A DNA stretch of 12,325 bases from Firmicutes bacterium UBA5454 (lineage in GTDB: Bacteria > Bacillota > Clostridia > Caldicoprobacterales > DTU083). Of this stretch, positions 7,801 through 12,325 are shown piece after piece. Made by a program: the position numbers and the translations under genes. The stretch lies in contig DIQU01000068.1 of assembly GCA_002426555.1 (NCBI GenBank), positions 1,526-13,850 on the forward strand, given 5' to 3'. The number at the start of each line of letters is the position of its first letter. Positions within the stretch are counted from its first letter, which is position 1. The notes under the pieces were generated by a model, which saw only the letters and a list, made by a program, of their open reading frames with translations, was not told where the DNA came from and did not search any database.

Positions 7801-8654
7801 GTAATTCTTGCAGATAGAGCCAGCTTCTTATTAAATTTATAGCGGCCTACTCGAGCCAGATCATAGCGCTTTGAATCAAAAAACAAAGATCTGAGCAGCT
7901 GATTTGCACTTTCTACTGTAGGTGGTTCTCCCGGTCTCAATCGCTTGTAAATCTCCAGCAAGCCTTCTTCCACTGAATTGGCATTGTCGCTGTCAATGGT
8001 AGCAAGAAGGCGTTCACCTTCACCGAGAAGCTCCTTTAACTGTATGTCGGTGCCATAACCGAGAGCACGCAAAAGAACCGTAACATTGATTTTTCTGGTA
8101 CGATCTACACGAACATGTATTATATCATTGGAGTCGGTTTCATACTCCAGCCATGCACCTCGATTGGGAATCAAAGTTGCGGAATACAGCGGTTTACCTG
8201 TTTTATCGATTTGCTCTGCATAGTAGACACCCGGAGAACGAACCAATTGGCTGACAATAACACGTTCCGCTCCATTGATAATAAATGTGCCCTGATCAGT
8301 CATGATAGGAAAGTCACCCATAAAGACTTCCTGTTCCTTAACTTCCCCTGTCTCTCTGTTGATTAAACGAACCTGTACCTTCAGCGGTTTGGAAAAGGTA
8401 ACATCTCGTTCCTTACATTCTTCCACCGTGTACTTGGGGTTCTCTTCAAAATAATAGTTTACAAATTCTAAAACGAGATTTTCTGTGTAGTCTGTGATAG
8501 GAGATATATCATCAAAAACCTCCTGGAGTCCTTTTTTGAGAAACCATTTGTATGAGTTTTTCTGTACCTCAATGAGATTGGGCATTCCCAGGACCTCATC
8601 AATCCTCGAATAACTCATCCTGGTTCTCTTTCCTAGTTGAACTGGATGCAGCAT
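4887..8654 (-). CDS. rpoB: DNA-directed RNA polymerase subunit beta with long acidic C-terminal tail
   Basis: This is the beta subunit of RNA polymerase, forming half of the active-site cleft and the rifampicin pocket. Residue numbers count from the outer ATG at 8660 (1257 residues); the inner ATG at 8654, preferred because of Shine-Dalgarno spacing, gives 1255. The N-terminus HPVQLGKRTRMSYSRI is typical. The rifampicin cluster starts at FGSSQLSQFMDQ (484-495) and keeps the sensitive-type residues Q491, D494, H504, R507, S509 and L511. GYNFEDAI (782-789) and KISVGDKMAGRHGNKG (932-947, with K938 and K946) are active-site elements. The conserved body ends near residue 1160. A tail of 96 residues (1162-1257, bases 4890-5177) follows, with 49 Asp or Glu and only 5 Lys or Arg, broken by hydrophobic islands such as IAIIPGL and FLVDLDF. 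It is the first gene of a two-gene unit with rpoC. Confidence 0.99.
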   Translation of the reverse strand: MLHPVQLGKRTRMSYSRIDEVLGMPNLIEVQKNSYKWFLKKGLQEVFDDISPITDYTENLVLEFVNYYFEENPKYTVEECKERDVTFSKPLKVQVRLINRETGEVKEQEVFMGDFPIMTDQGTFIINGAERVIVSQLVRSPGVYYAEQIDKTGKPLYSATLIPNRGAWLEYETDSNDIIHVRVDRTRKINVTVLLRALGYGTDIQLKELLGEGERLLATIDSDNANSVEEGLLEIYKRLRPGEPPTVESANQLLRSLFFDSKRYDLARVGRYKFNKKLALSARITGRIAAAPVVDPYSGVILAEAGEKLSREKAEAIQNAGINEFFIQLNNDKVVKAVGNYFVDADRYLSFDPKEVGINEKVHYPTLRIFLDQYMEEDALKAALKEALDELIPKHILIDDIIASVSYNLHLADGIGHIDDIDHLGNRRLRSVGELLQNQFRIGMSRMERVIKERMTIQDIDVVTPQALINIRPVSAAIKEFFGSSQLSQFMDQTNPLAELTHKRRLSALGPGGLSRERAGFEVRDVHYSHYSRMCPIETPEGPNIGLIGSLSTYAKINEYGFIEAPYRKVDHEKQVVTDEIVYLTADEEDIYIIAQGNEPLDEEGHFIDDNVMVRLREEILEVPKDRVDYMDVSPKQLVSVATAMIPFLENDDANRALMGANMQRQAVPLIRPEAPAIGTGMEYKAAKDSGVVVLAKESGVVRKVSADQIIIRSDDNKDHRYKLLKFKRSNQGTCINQRPIVSEGEIVEKGQTIVDGPSTDEGEIALGRNILIGFMSWEGYNFEDAILISEKLVKDDVFTSIHIEEYESEARDTKLGPEEITRDIPNVGEEALKDLDDRGIIRIGAEVTAGDILVGKVTPKGETELTAEERLLRAIFGEKAHEVRDTSLKVPHGESGIVVDVKVFTRSNGDELPPGVNQMVRCYVAQKRKISVGDKMAGRHGNKGVISLVLPEEDMPFLPDGTPIEICLNPLGVPSRMNIGQILEVHLGLAANTMGWHIATPVFDGASEIDIMNTLEEAGLNRDGKMVVYDGRTGEPFDSRVTVGYMYFLKLAHLVDDKIHARSTGPYSLVTQQPLGGKAQFGGQRFGEMEVWALEAYGAAHTLQEILTVKSDDVVGRVKTYEAIVKGENIPEPGAPEAFKVLIKELQSLALDVRVIGSEKEEVIIQEVIEEDMDDLDINIEGQEDQKRPRDEFDFDDDDLDFNLDDIAIIPGLDDEDDNDSDDNKDLDDDNINEDADDFLVDLDFEEDDDNDEE

Positions 8655-8662
8655 GTACATCT

Positions 8663-8670
8663 CACCCCTT
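8663..8670 (-). promoter_or_regulatory. rpoB Shine-Dalgarno site favouring the inner start codon
   Basis: AAGGGGTG lies only 2 nt before the outer ATG (8660) but 8 nt before the in-frame inner ATG (8654). The second distance is normal, so initiation at 8654 is favoured, giving MLHPVQLGKR. The difference is two residues. Confidence 0.65.
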
Positions 8671-8815
8671 AAGTAAAAGTTAATACTAATACATCCATGT
8701 GTGACATTGGGTAGTTTGGAAATATAAGTAAATAGGCATTAATATATATTATACCCTTGCAATTTGTACCTTATTCAGTGTAAAATATATGTGTAAGATA
8801 AAAAAGCAGCATATA

Positions 8816-8858
8816 CATTGGAAACACGGAATCAGTAACAAAAAACATAGGAAACACG
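8816..8858 (-). repeat. Pair of 13-bp direct repeats in the rpoB leader
   Basis: Read on the plus strand, CATTGGAAACACG (8816-8828) and CATAGGAAACACG (8846-8858) differ at one base. They are spaced exactly 30 bp start to start, close to three helical turns, and lie about 35-75 nt downstream of the predicted rpoB transcription start. A DNA- or RNA-binding role is possible but unproven. Confidence 0.6.
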
Positions 8859-8897
8859 AAAAATAGGTTGTCTATAAAAGTATTAATGCAATTTATA

Positions 8898-8926
8898 ATC
8901 TTATCGAACAATTGCAAGTTTGTCAA
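8898..8926 (-). promoter_or_regulatory. Sigma-A-type promoter for rpoB-rpoC
   Basis: A perfect TTGACA (8921-8926) is followed after 17 bp by TAAGAT (8898-8903). The predicted start is near 8891. It lies just downstream of the rplL terminator, which makes rpoBC a separately initiated unit. A 7-bp inverted repeat, TGCAATT and AATTGCA (8887-8893 and 8910-8916), brackets the -10 box. Confidence 0.85.
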
Positions 8927-8947
8927 ATGCTTTTTTAAATTTTCGGC

Positions 8948-8981
8948 AAAAAACAAGGAGCCCTGTTATTTAGAGCTCCTT
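8948..8981 (-). terminator. Intrinsic terminator behind rplL
   Basis: AAGGAGCTCT and AGGGCTCCTT form a 10-bp stem with one G-U pair around a 7-nt loop (8955-8981), followed after one G by six T residues (8948-8953). It starts about 30 nt past the rplL stop. The opposite strand also has a T-rich tail, so it could work in both directions. It should end most rplJ-rplL transcripts before rpoB. Confidence 0.85.
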
Positions 8982-9013
8982 ATTGTTTTTGTTAATACAC
9001 TGCAATGGCTTTT

Positions 9014-9388
9014 TTATTTTATTTCAACCTTGGCTCCTACTTCTGCAAACTTGGCAGCAACAGCTTCTGCATCTTCCTTGGAAACGGCTTCCTTAACTGC
9101 CTTGGGAGCTGCTTCTACCAAATCTTTGGCTTCTTTCAAGCCCAAACCGGTTAATTCTCGGACAACTTTTATAACCTTGATCTTTTGATCACCTATTTCG
9201 GTAAGAACAGCGTCAAACTCGGTCTTTTCTTCTTCTGCAGCTTCAACTGCACCAGCTGCAGGAGCTGCAGCTACAGCTGCAGGAGCTGCTGCACTGACAC
9301 CAAACTCTTCTTCCAAAGCTTTTACCAGCTCTGAAAGCTCCAATACTGTCATATTTTTGATAGCATCCATAATTTCCTGTTTGTTCAT
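9014..9388 (-). CDS. rplL: 50S ribosomal protein L7/L12
   Basis: L12 forms dimers on L10, and the stalk recruits translation factors such as EF-G and EF-Tu. From the ATG at 9388 the protein is 124 residues (MNKQEIMDAIKNMTVLELSE), with AGGAGGA at 9396-9402, 7 nt upstream. A longer reading from 9457 would add 23 residues overlapping the end of rplJ and is rejected. The N-terminal dimerisation domain covers roughly 1-32. The hinge, about 33-52, is Ala-Pro-rich and contains a heptapeptide doubled in tandem. The C-terminal factor-binding domain, about 54-124, has the conserved IKVIKVVRELTGLGLKEAK (70-88). It follows rplJ by 40 bp and precedes a strong terminator. L12 is normally needed in several copies per ribosome, and its own Shine-Dalgarno site is strong. 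Confidence 0.98.
   Translation of the reverse strand: MNKQEIMDAIKNMTVLELSELVKALEEEFGVSAAAPAAVAAAPAAGAVEAAEEEKTEFDAVLTEIGDQKIKVIKVVRELTGLGLKEAKDLVEAAPKAVKEAVSKEDAEAVAAKFAEVGAKVEIK
9253..9289 (-). repeat. 21-bp in-frame duplication in the rplL hinge
   Basis: The 16-bp sequence CAGCTGCAGGAGCTGC (plus strand) occurs perfectly at 9253-9268 and 9274-9289, period 21 bp. It encodes AAPAAVA then AAPAAGA (residues 34-40 and 41-47). Hinge length in L12 can change by such steps without disturbing the folded domains. Confidence 0.8.
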
Positions 9389-9428
9389 TTTAAAATCCTC
9401 CTTTTTTTCTTTTCCTGATAATAATTCA

Positions 9429-9950
9429 TCATGCTTCCTTGGTTTCCTTAATCGCATTCAAGGTGTACAACAAGGACCGTACGGTACCACCCAGAACATT
9501 GACCAGCCCGGAAATAGGTGCACTCATGCTGCCAAGCATCTTGGCAATGAGTTCTTCTCTGGAGGGCAGTTCGGCCAATACCTTGATTCCCTGTACATCA
9601 ATGACTTTGCCGTCTACCACACCGGTCTTAAACTCCATCTTTTTCAGTTTCCTGATATTCTCAGTAAGAATCTTTGCGGGAGCCACTGGGTCTTTCACTC
9701 CAAAGGCTATTGCTGTAGGACCTTCCAGATGGGGAATCAGTTCTTCAAGACCCAGATCTCTGGCTGCAAGTTCAATAAGGGTATTTTTGTATACCTTGTA
9801 GTCAACATCGTTATTTCGAAAGTCAGTTCTCATCTGAGTTGCTTCTGCTACCGTAAGCCCACGATAGTCAATCAGTATTGCACTGCTGTAATTGGAAAGC
9901 TTTTTCTTGATCTCGGCTACAACCTGTTCTTTTTGTTCTCTGGCAGACAT
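9429..9950 (-). CDS. rplJ: 50S ribosomal protein L10
   Basis: L10 anchors the L12 dimers to 23S rRNA, forming the base of the ribosomal stalk, and with L12 commonly represses its own mRNA. The protein is 173 residues, normal for Bacillota. The rRNA-binding domain carries DYRGLTVAEATQMR (28-41) and YKVYKNTL (51-58). The C-terminal helix from about 145 (SGLVNVLGGTVRSLLYTLNA) is the region that binds L12 dimers. The ATG at 9950 has AGGAGGT at 9960-9966, 9 nt upstream. The gene ends in TGA, 40 bp before rplL. It is preceded by its own promoter and a leader RNA, so its expression is likely feedback-controlled by the L10-L12 complex. Confidence 0.98.
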   Translation of the reverse strand: MSAREQKEQVVAEIKKKLSNYSSAILIDYRGLTVAEATQMRTDFRNNDVDYKVYKNTLIELAARDLGLEELIPHLEGPTAIAFGVKDPVAPAKILTENIRKLKKMEFKTGVVDGKVIDVQGIKVLAELPSREELIAKMLGSMSAPISGLVNVLGGTVRSLLYTLNAIKETKEA

Positions 9951-9994
9951 TATTAAAAGACCTCCTTTCCTAATGTTTATATTGGTGTCTTATC

Positions 9995-10140
9995 ACAGAA
10001 AGGATTTTAAAGCCACAATGCCCCCTTGCCAAAAGGCAAGAGGGCAGTATTGTCAAAATACATTCCCTTACCTCGGCAGGCTGATAATTAAGCTTTTTTA
10101 AGCACCTGCTGTCTACGATAAGACCATGTTCCAATATTAT
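9995..10140 (-). ncRNA. Ribosomal protein L10 leader (autoregulatory mRNA leader)
   Basis: The RNA between the promoter at 10157-10185 and rplJ contains the hallmark GCCTGCCGAGGTAAGG (minus strand, about 10067-10082). Its CCTGC (10076-10080) pairs with GCAGG (10105-10109), closing an arm with an inner GCTT-AAAA-AAGC hairpin and a large asymmetric internal loop, as in the L10-binding kink-turn arm. A long GC-rich hairpin follows (10015-10053). In B. subtilis the L10-L12 complex binds such a leader and controls rplJL by attenuation. The assignment rests on motif and position; the exact ends are approximate. Confidence 0.85.
10015..10053 (-). terminator. Long hairpin at the 3' part of the L10 leader (attenuator candidate)
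   Basis: GCCCTCTTGCC and GGCAAGGGGGC form an 11-bp stem with one U-G pair and a TTTT loop (10020-10045). After a 3-nt bulge it is extended by ACAAT pairing with ATTGT. The position fits the attenuator of L10 leaders. It is not followed by a clean T-run (the next bases are GGCTTTAAAA), so a classical intrinsic terminator is not clear. Confidence 0.5.
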
Positions 10141-10156
10141 TCAGAAATCATTTGTT

Positions 10157-10185
10157 ACTATAGTACAAAGCGTTTCAATTGTCAA
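10157..10185 (-). promoter_or_regulatory. Sigma-A-type promoter for rplJ-rplL
   Basis: TTGACA (10180-10185) and TATAGT (10157-10162) are separated by 17 bp, 37 bp behind the rplA stop. The predicted start near 10150 gives a 200-nt leader. No terminator separates rplA from it, so read-through transcripts from rplK-rplA would also carry the leader. Confidence 0.87.
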
Positions 10186-10222
10186 GCTTACGCAGCATGA
10201 TAACTTGTATATTCTAATGCCG

Positions 10223-10912
10223 TTAAAATCTGCTTGCGTTTATCTTGATCCCGGGGCCCATGGTGCTGGACAGCACGACACTCCGCAGATAGGTTCCCTT
10301 GGCAGCTGCAGGCTTGGCTTTAATAATTGCATCCATGAGTGTCTGCAGGTTTTCGTTGAGCTTTTCCGTACCAAAGGACTTCTTGCCGACGGGTACGTGT
10401 ATAATGGCAGCTTTGTCCAGCCTGTATTCAACCTTACCAGCTTTAATGTCTTGAACGGCTTTTCCTACATCCATAGTTACTGTGCCTGATTTGGGATTTG
10501 GCATTAAGCCTTTCGGACCTAAAACGCGACCTAGACGCCCTACCAAACTCATCATATCGGGGGTAGCTACACATACATCGAATTCAAACCAGTTCTCAGA
10601 CTGGATCTTGGTAATCATGTCTTCTGCGCCTACATAATCAGCGCCGGCTTCTTCTGCTTCCCTGGCTTTATCGCCCTTGGCAATGACCAAAACCTTTACG
10701 GTTTTACCGGTTCCATGAGGTAAAACAACTGCACCGCGAACCTGCTGATCAGCATTTCGTGGGTTAACTCCCAGACGAATGGCAATTTCTACAGTCTCAT
10801 CAAATCTTGCAGTTGCTGTTTTCTGGACCAATTCCAATGCTTCTATCGGATCATACAATTTGCTGCGTTCTACCAGCTTTGTATTTTTCAGGTAATTTTT
10901 CCCATGCTTCAT
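10223..10912 (-). CDS. rplA: 50S ribosomal protein L1
   Basis: L1 forms the mobile stalk beside the ribosomal E site and helps release deacylated tRNA; in many bacteria it also binds its own mRNA. The protein is 229 residues, usual length, beginning MKHGKNYLKNTKLVERSKLY. Domain I is formed by the two ends, including the C-terminal SSTMGPGIKINASRF, and domain II lies roughly from 70 to 160. The conserved GRVLGPKGLMPNPKSGTV (128-145) and IHVPVGKKSFGTEKLNENL (171-189) identify it. AGGAGG (10921-10926) lies 8 nt before the ATG at 10912. The 118-bp gap to rplK holds a cluster of G-tracts on the template strand, and the mRNA just before the ribosome site (CCACA) can pair with TGTGG near the start of the gap. 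Confidence 0.98.
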   Translation of the reverse strand: MKHGKNYLKNTKLVERSKLYDPIEALELVQKTATARFDETVEIAIRLGVNPRNADQQVRGAVVLPHGTGKTVKVLVIAKGDKAREAEEAGADYVGAEDMITKIQSENWFEFDVCVATPDMMSLVGRLGRVLGPKGLMPNPKSGTVTMDVGKAVQDIKAGKVEYRLDKAAIIHVPVGKKSFGTEKLNENLQTLMDAIIKAKPAAAKGTYLRSVVLSSTMGPGIKINASRF

Positions 10913-10951
10913 TTCCTATTCCTCCTTGTGGTCATATCGGGTTCTCACTAC

Positions 10952-10983
10952 GGGGTTGGGTGGGTGCCCGGGTGGGTAGAGGG
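10952..10983 (+). other. G-tract cluster able to form a G-quadruplex (rplK-rplA gap)
   Basis: The plus (template) strand has six tracts of three or more G in 32 bp: 10952-10955, 10958-10960, 10962-10964, 10970-10972, 10974-10976 and 10981-10983, with loops of 1-5 bases. This meets the usual G3+ N1-7 quadruplex rule. The mRNA reads as the matching C-tracts, about 25 nt upstream of the rplA ribosome site. The composition stands out from its AT-richer surroundings. Confidence 0.7.
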
Positions 10984-11030
10984 TTCCCTGCCACATTATT
11001 AATCATGATCTTCTTATATTTTAAAGGCTG

Positions 11031-11456
11031 TTATCCTTCTACTGTAATGCCCATACTGCGGGCGGTTCCTGCAACCATTCTCATTGCTGCTTCCAAGCTG
11101 GATGCATTCAGATCGGGCATTTTAATCTCTGCAATTTCCTGTACCTGCTGCTGCGTAAGCTTTGCAACCTTATTCTCGTTGGGTCTGTCCGATGCCTTGT
11201 CCAGACCTGCTGCCTTTTTTATGAGAACAGATGCTGGTGGTGTTTTTGTAATAAAAGTAAAGGATCGATCCTGATATACGGATATAACAACAGGAATAAT
11301 CATTCCCGCTTGTTTGGCTGTTCTTTCATTAAATTCTTTACAGAAACCCATGATGTTTACACCGTGCTGCCCCAGAGCGGGACCTACAGGCGGTGCGGGT
11401 GTTGCCTTGCCGGCGGGTATCTGCAGTTTGACATAACCGGTAACTTTTTTTGCCAT
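11031..11456 (-). CDS. rplK: 50S ribosomal protein L11
   Basis: L11 binds the 23S rRNA GTPase-associated centre, and together with that RNA is the target of thiopeptides such as thiostrepton. It is also required for RelA-type stringent signalling. The protein is 141 residues, exactly the common length. The N-terminal domain has PAGKATPAPPVGPALGQHG (14-32), including the proline segment implicated in thiopeptide sensitivity (P22, P23, P26). The C-terminal RNA-binding domain (about 70-141) has NENKVAKLT (93-101) and GTARSMGI (130-137). AGGAGGT (11463-11469) lies 6 nt before the ATG at 11456. It follows nusG by 29 bp with no promoter or terminator between, so secE-nusG-rplK-rplA are probably one unit. 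Confidence 0.98.
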   Translation of the reverse strand: MAKKVTGYVKLQIPAGKATPAPPVGPALGQHGVNIMGFCKEFNERTAKQAGMIIPVVISVYQDRSFTFITKTPPASVLIKKAAGLDKASDRPNENKVAKLTQQQVQEIAEIKMPDLNASSLEAAMRMVAGTARSMGITVEG

Positions 11457-11485
11457 CGTTACACCTCCTTAAATGATTAGCTAAT

Positions 11486-12016
11486 CTATATTATTTGGAT
11501 TTGATGATATTCCAACTCAACAGGAGTATCCCTTCCGAACATGGAAACCATGACCTTGACCTTCTGTTTGTCGTGGTAAATCTCTTCTATGGAACCAATA
11601 AAGTTTTCCAGGGGACCTGACACAACTCTGACATTGTCCCCAATCTCTGCGTCGAGCTGAATAGGAATGTGCTCTACTCCCATGGCGCGGACTTCATCAT
11701 CAGTCAGTGGTATGGGCTTGGAGCCCGGCCCTACAAAACCGGTTACCCCTCGTGTATTGCGTATGATATACCAGGAGTCATCGGTCAGAATCATTTTAAC
11801 CATAGCATAGCCTGGATATAATTTGCGCATAACAGTTTTTCGCTTGCCGTTTTTTTCCTCAATCTGTTCTTCCATCGGTACCTTGATTTCAAAAATCAGA
11901 TCCTGCAGGCTGCGGTTTTCAACTGCCTTTTCCAAGTTGGCCTTAACCTTATTCTCGTAACCGGAATAAGTGTGGATGACATACCATTTTCCTTCTGTAT
12001 TTTCCATATCAGACAT
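11486..12016 (-). CDS. nusG: Transcription termination/antitermination factor NusG
   Basis: NusG binds the beta' clamp of elongating RNA polymerase and modulates pausing and termination; in some bacteria it also links polymerase to the ribosome. The protein is 176 residues, standard. The NGN domain covers about 10-110, with WYVIHTYSGYENKV (11-24), YPGYAMVKM (67-75) and NTRGVTGFVG (87-96). The N87-T88 pair corresponds to the Asn-Thr dipeptide that B. subtilis NusG uses to recognise T-rich non-template DNA during pausing, so a pause-promoting type is likely (inference). The KOW domain follows from about 124 (IGDNVRVVSGPLENFIGSI). No usable in-frame start lies upstream of the ATG at 12016. The only good Shine-Dalgarno site is 33 nt away, behind a hairpin. 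A second ATG at 12007 is possible. Confidence 0.97.
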   Translation of the reverse strand: MSDMENTEGKWYVIHTYSGYENKVKANLEKAVENRSLQDLIFEIKVPMEEQIEEKNGKRKTVMRKLYPGYAMVKMILTDDSWYIIRNTRGVTGFVGPGSKPIPLTDDEVRAMGVEHIPIQLDAEIGDNVRVVSGPLENFIGSIEEIYHDKQKVKVMVSMFGRDTPVELEYHQIQII

Positions 12017-12056
12017 AAACCAAGGATCCGGGGTTTTTTCCCTGATCCCCCTCCTT
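12017..12056 (-). promoter_or_regulatory. nusG ribosome binding site with an intervening hairpin
   Basis: AAGGAGG (12050-12056) begins 3 nt after the secE stop codon but ends 33 nt before the nusG ATG, too far for normal initiation. The spacer folds into a hairpin: GGATC (12044-12048) pairs with GATCC (12024-12028), an A-G mismatch follows, and GGG (12040-12042) pairs with CCC (12030-12032) around a loop of six A and one C. Folding leaves about 6-8 unpaired nt to the ATG, a normal distance. The fold is seen in the sequence; its bridging role is inference. Confidence 0.6.
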
Positions 12057-12059
12057 CTC

Positions 12060-12296
12060 TCAAGTAATTAATTCAAGAAGAGCGCCCAGACCCAAATCAA
12101 TGAGACCCACGATAACGGAAAAGATCAGAATAAAGGACACCACAACTATAGTGGTATTAATCAATTCCTTGCGGGATGGCCAGCTAACCTTCTTAACTTC
12201 AGATACCACACCACGAAAATATTTCACTATACCAGGTTGATTTTTGTTTTTCTTTGGTGCTGGCTTTTTGGCGGTCTTCTCTTTTTTCTTTGCCAT
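12060..12296 (-). CDS. secE: Preprotein translocase subunit SecE
   Basis: SecE is the clamp subunit of the SecYEG protein channel in the cytoplasmic membrane and stabilises SecY. The protein is 78 residues, of the short single-span type usual in Bacillota. The N-terminal 20 residues are very basic (Lys-rich) and cytoplasmic. The conserved amphipathic segment VVSEVKKVSWPSRKEL (30-45) is the SecE signature. One membrane helix runs from about residue 49 to 70. The ATG at 12296 has AAGGATGT (12303-12310), slightly weaker than its neighbours. It ends in TGA, which sits 3 nt from the nusG Shine-Dalgarno site. It is the first complete gene in transcription order; any rpmG or promoter upstream is outside the window. 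Confidence 0.96.
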   Translation of the reverse strand: MAKKKEKTAKKPAPKKNKNQPGIVKYFRGVVSEVKKVSWPSRKELINTTIVVVSFILIFSVIVGLIDLGLGALLELIT

Positions 12297-12325
12297 TTTT
12301 TCACATCCTTATCCTAATCTTGCAA

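Larger units (their letters stand above)
8661..8891 (-). other. AT-rich 5' leader of rpoB-rpoC
   Basis: The rplL-rpoB gap is 353 bp and holds the rplL terminator, the rpoB promoter and this leader of about 230 nt. I see no convincing gene in it; a 61-codon frame at 8771-8956 begins with TTG inside the terminator, lacks a ribosome site and is rejected. The leader contains T-rich runs, a direct repeat at 8816-8858 and an isolated TATAAT at 8748-8753 with no good -35 box. I find no GC-rich terminator stem, so a long-leader attenuator is not evident. Confidence 0.6.

Noticed and set aside
8748..8753. Second possible rpoB promoter with a perfect TATAAT
   Set aside because: No acceptable -35 box lies 16-18 bp upstream and there is no TGn extension; the region is generally TA-rich.
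8771..8956. 61-codon frame upstream of rpoB on the minus strand
   Set aside because: It begins with TTG inside the rplL terminator, runs over the promoter, lacks a ribosome site and is a Phe/Leu-rich product of AT-rich DNA.
9389..9457. 23-residue N-terminal extension of L7/L12
   Set aside because: It overlaps the end of rplJ, has no ribosome site, and the family start MNKQEIMDAI follows a strong site at 9396-9402.
1..12325. Mobile elements, CRISPR arrays, tRNA or rRNA genes, or a novel gene cluster
   Set aside because: No arrays of spaced repeats, transposase-like frames, tRNA-like folds or unexplained gene-sized gaps were found; all coding space is taken by conserved housekeeping genes.

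Overview
The window is one uninterrupted block of translation and transcription genes, all read from the minus strand. In transcription order (right to left) it holds secE, nusG, rplK (L11), rplA (L1), rplJ (L10), rplL (L7/L12), rpoB (beta), rpoC (beta'), rpsL (S12), rpsG (S7) and the first 53 codons of fusA (EF-G), which runs off the left edge. The order, the strong AAGGAGG-type Shine-Dalgarno sites, the TTG and GTG starts, a beta' without the large insertion of the E. coli protein, and an L10 leader RNA point to a Bacillota bacterium, most likely class Clostridia. Genus cannot be told from the sequence alone.

The sequence suggests four transcriptional segments. (1) secE-nusG-rplK-rplA is tightly spaced, and its promoter must lie beyond the right edge. 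(2) rplJ-rplL has its own near-consensus promoter (TTGACA-17-TATAGT) and a roughly 200-nt leader resembling the autoregulatory L10 leader; it ends in a strong intrinsic terminator behind rplL. (3) rpoB-rpoC starts from a third promoter (TTGACA-17-TAAGAT), followed by an AT-rich leader of about 230 nt. (4) rpsL-rpsG-fusA has a promoter directly behind rpoC (TTGACA-17-TAAAAT), with a terminator-like hairpin at its predicted transcription start.

The genes work together. L11, L1 and the L10-(L12)n stalk build the large-subunit factor-binding region on which EF-G acts. S12 and S7 belong to the small-subunit decoding centre and head. Beta and beta' form the RNA polymerase catalytic core, NusG binds that core during elongation, and SecE is a subunit of the membrane protein channel. 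Every complete gene looks intact and of normal family length. The resistance-determining residues of RpoB and S12 that can be read are of the sensitive type.

I see no mobile element, CRISPR array, tRNA, rRNA or novel gene system. The points worth a second look are regulatory or structural: a hairpin between the Shine-Dalgarno site and start codon of nusG; a 96-residue acidic tail on RpoB; a G-quadruplex-capable G-tract cluster between rplK and rplA; the hairpin at the str promoter; symmetry and repeats around the rpoB promoter and leader; and the absence of the small L7Ae-like gene often found between rpoC and rpsL.
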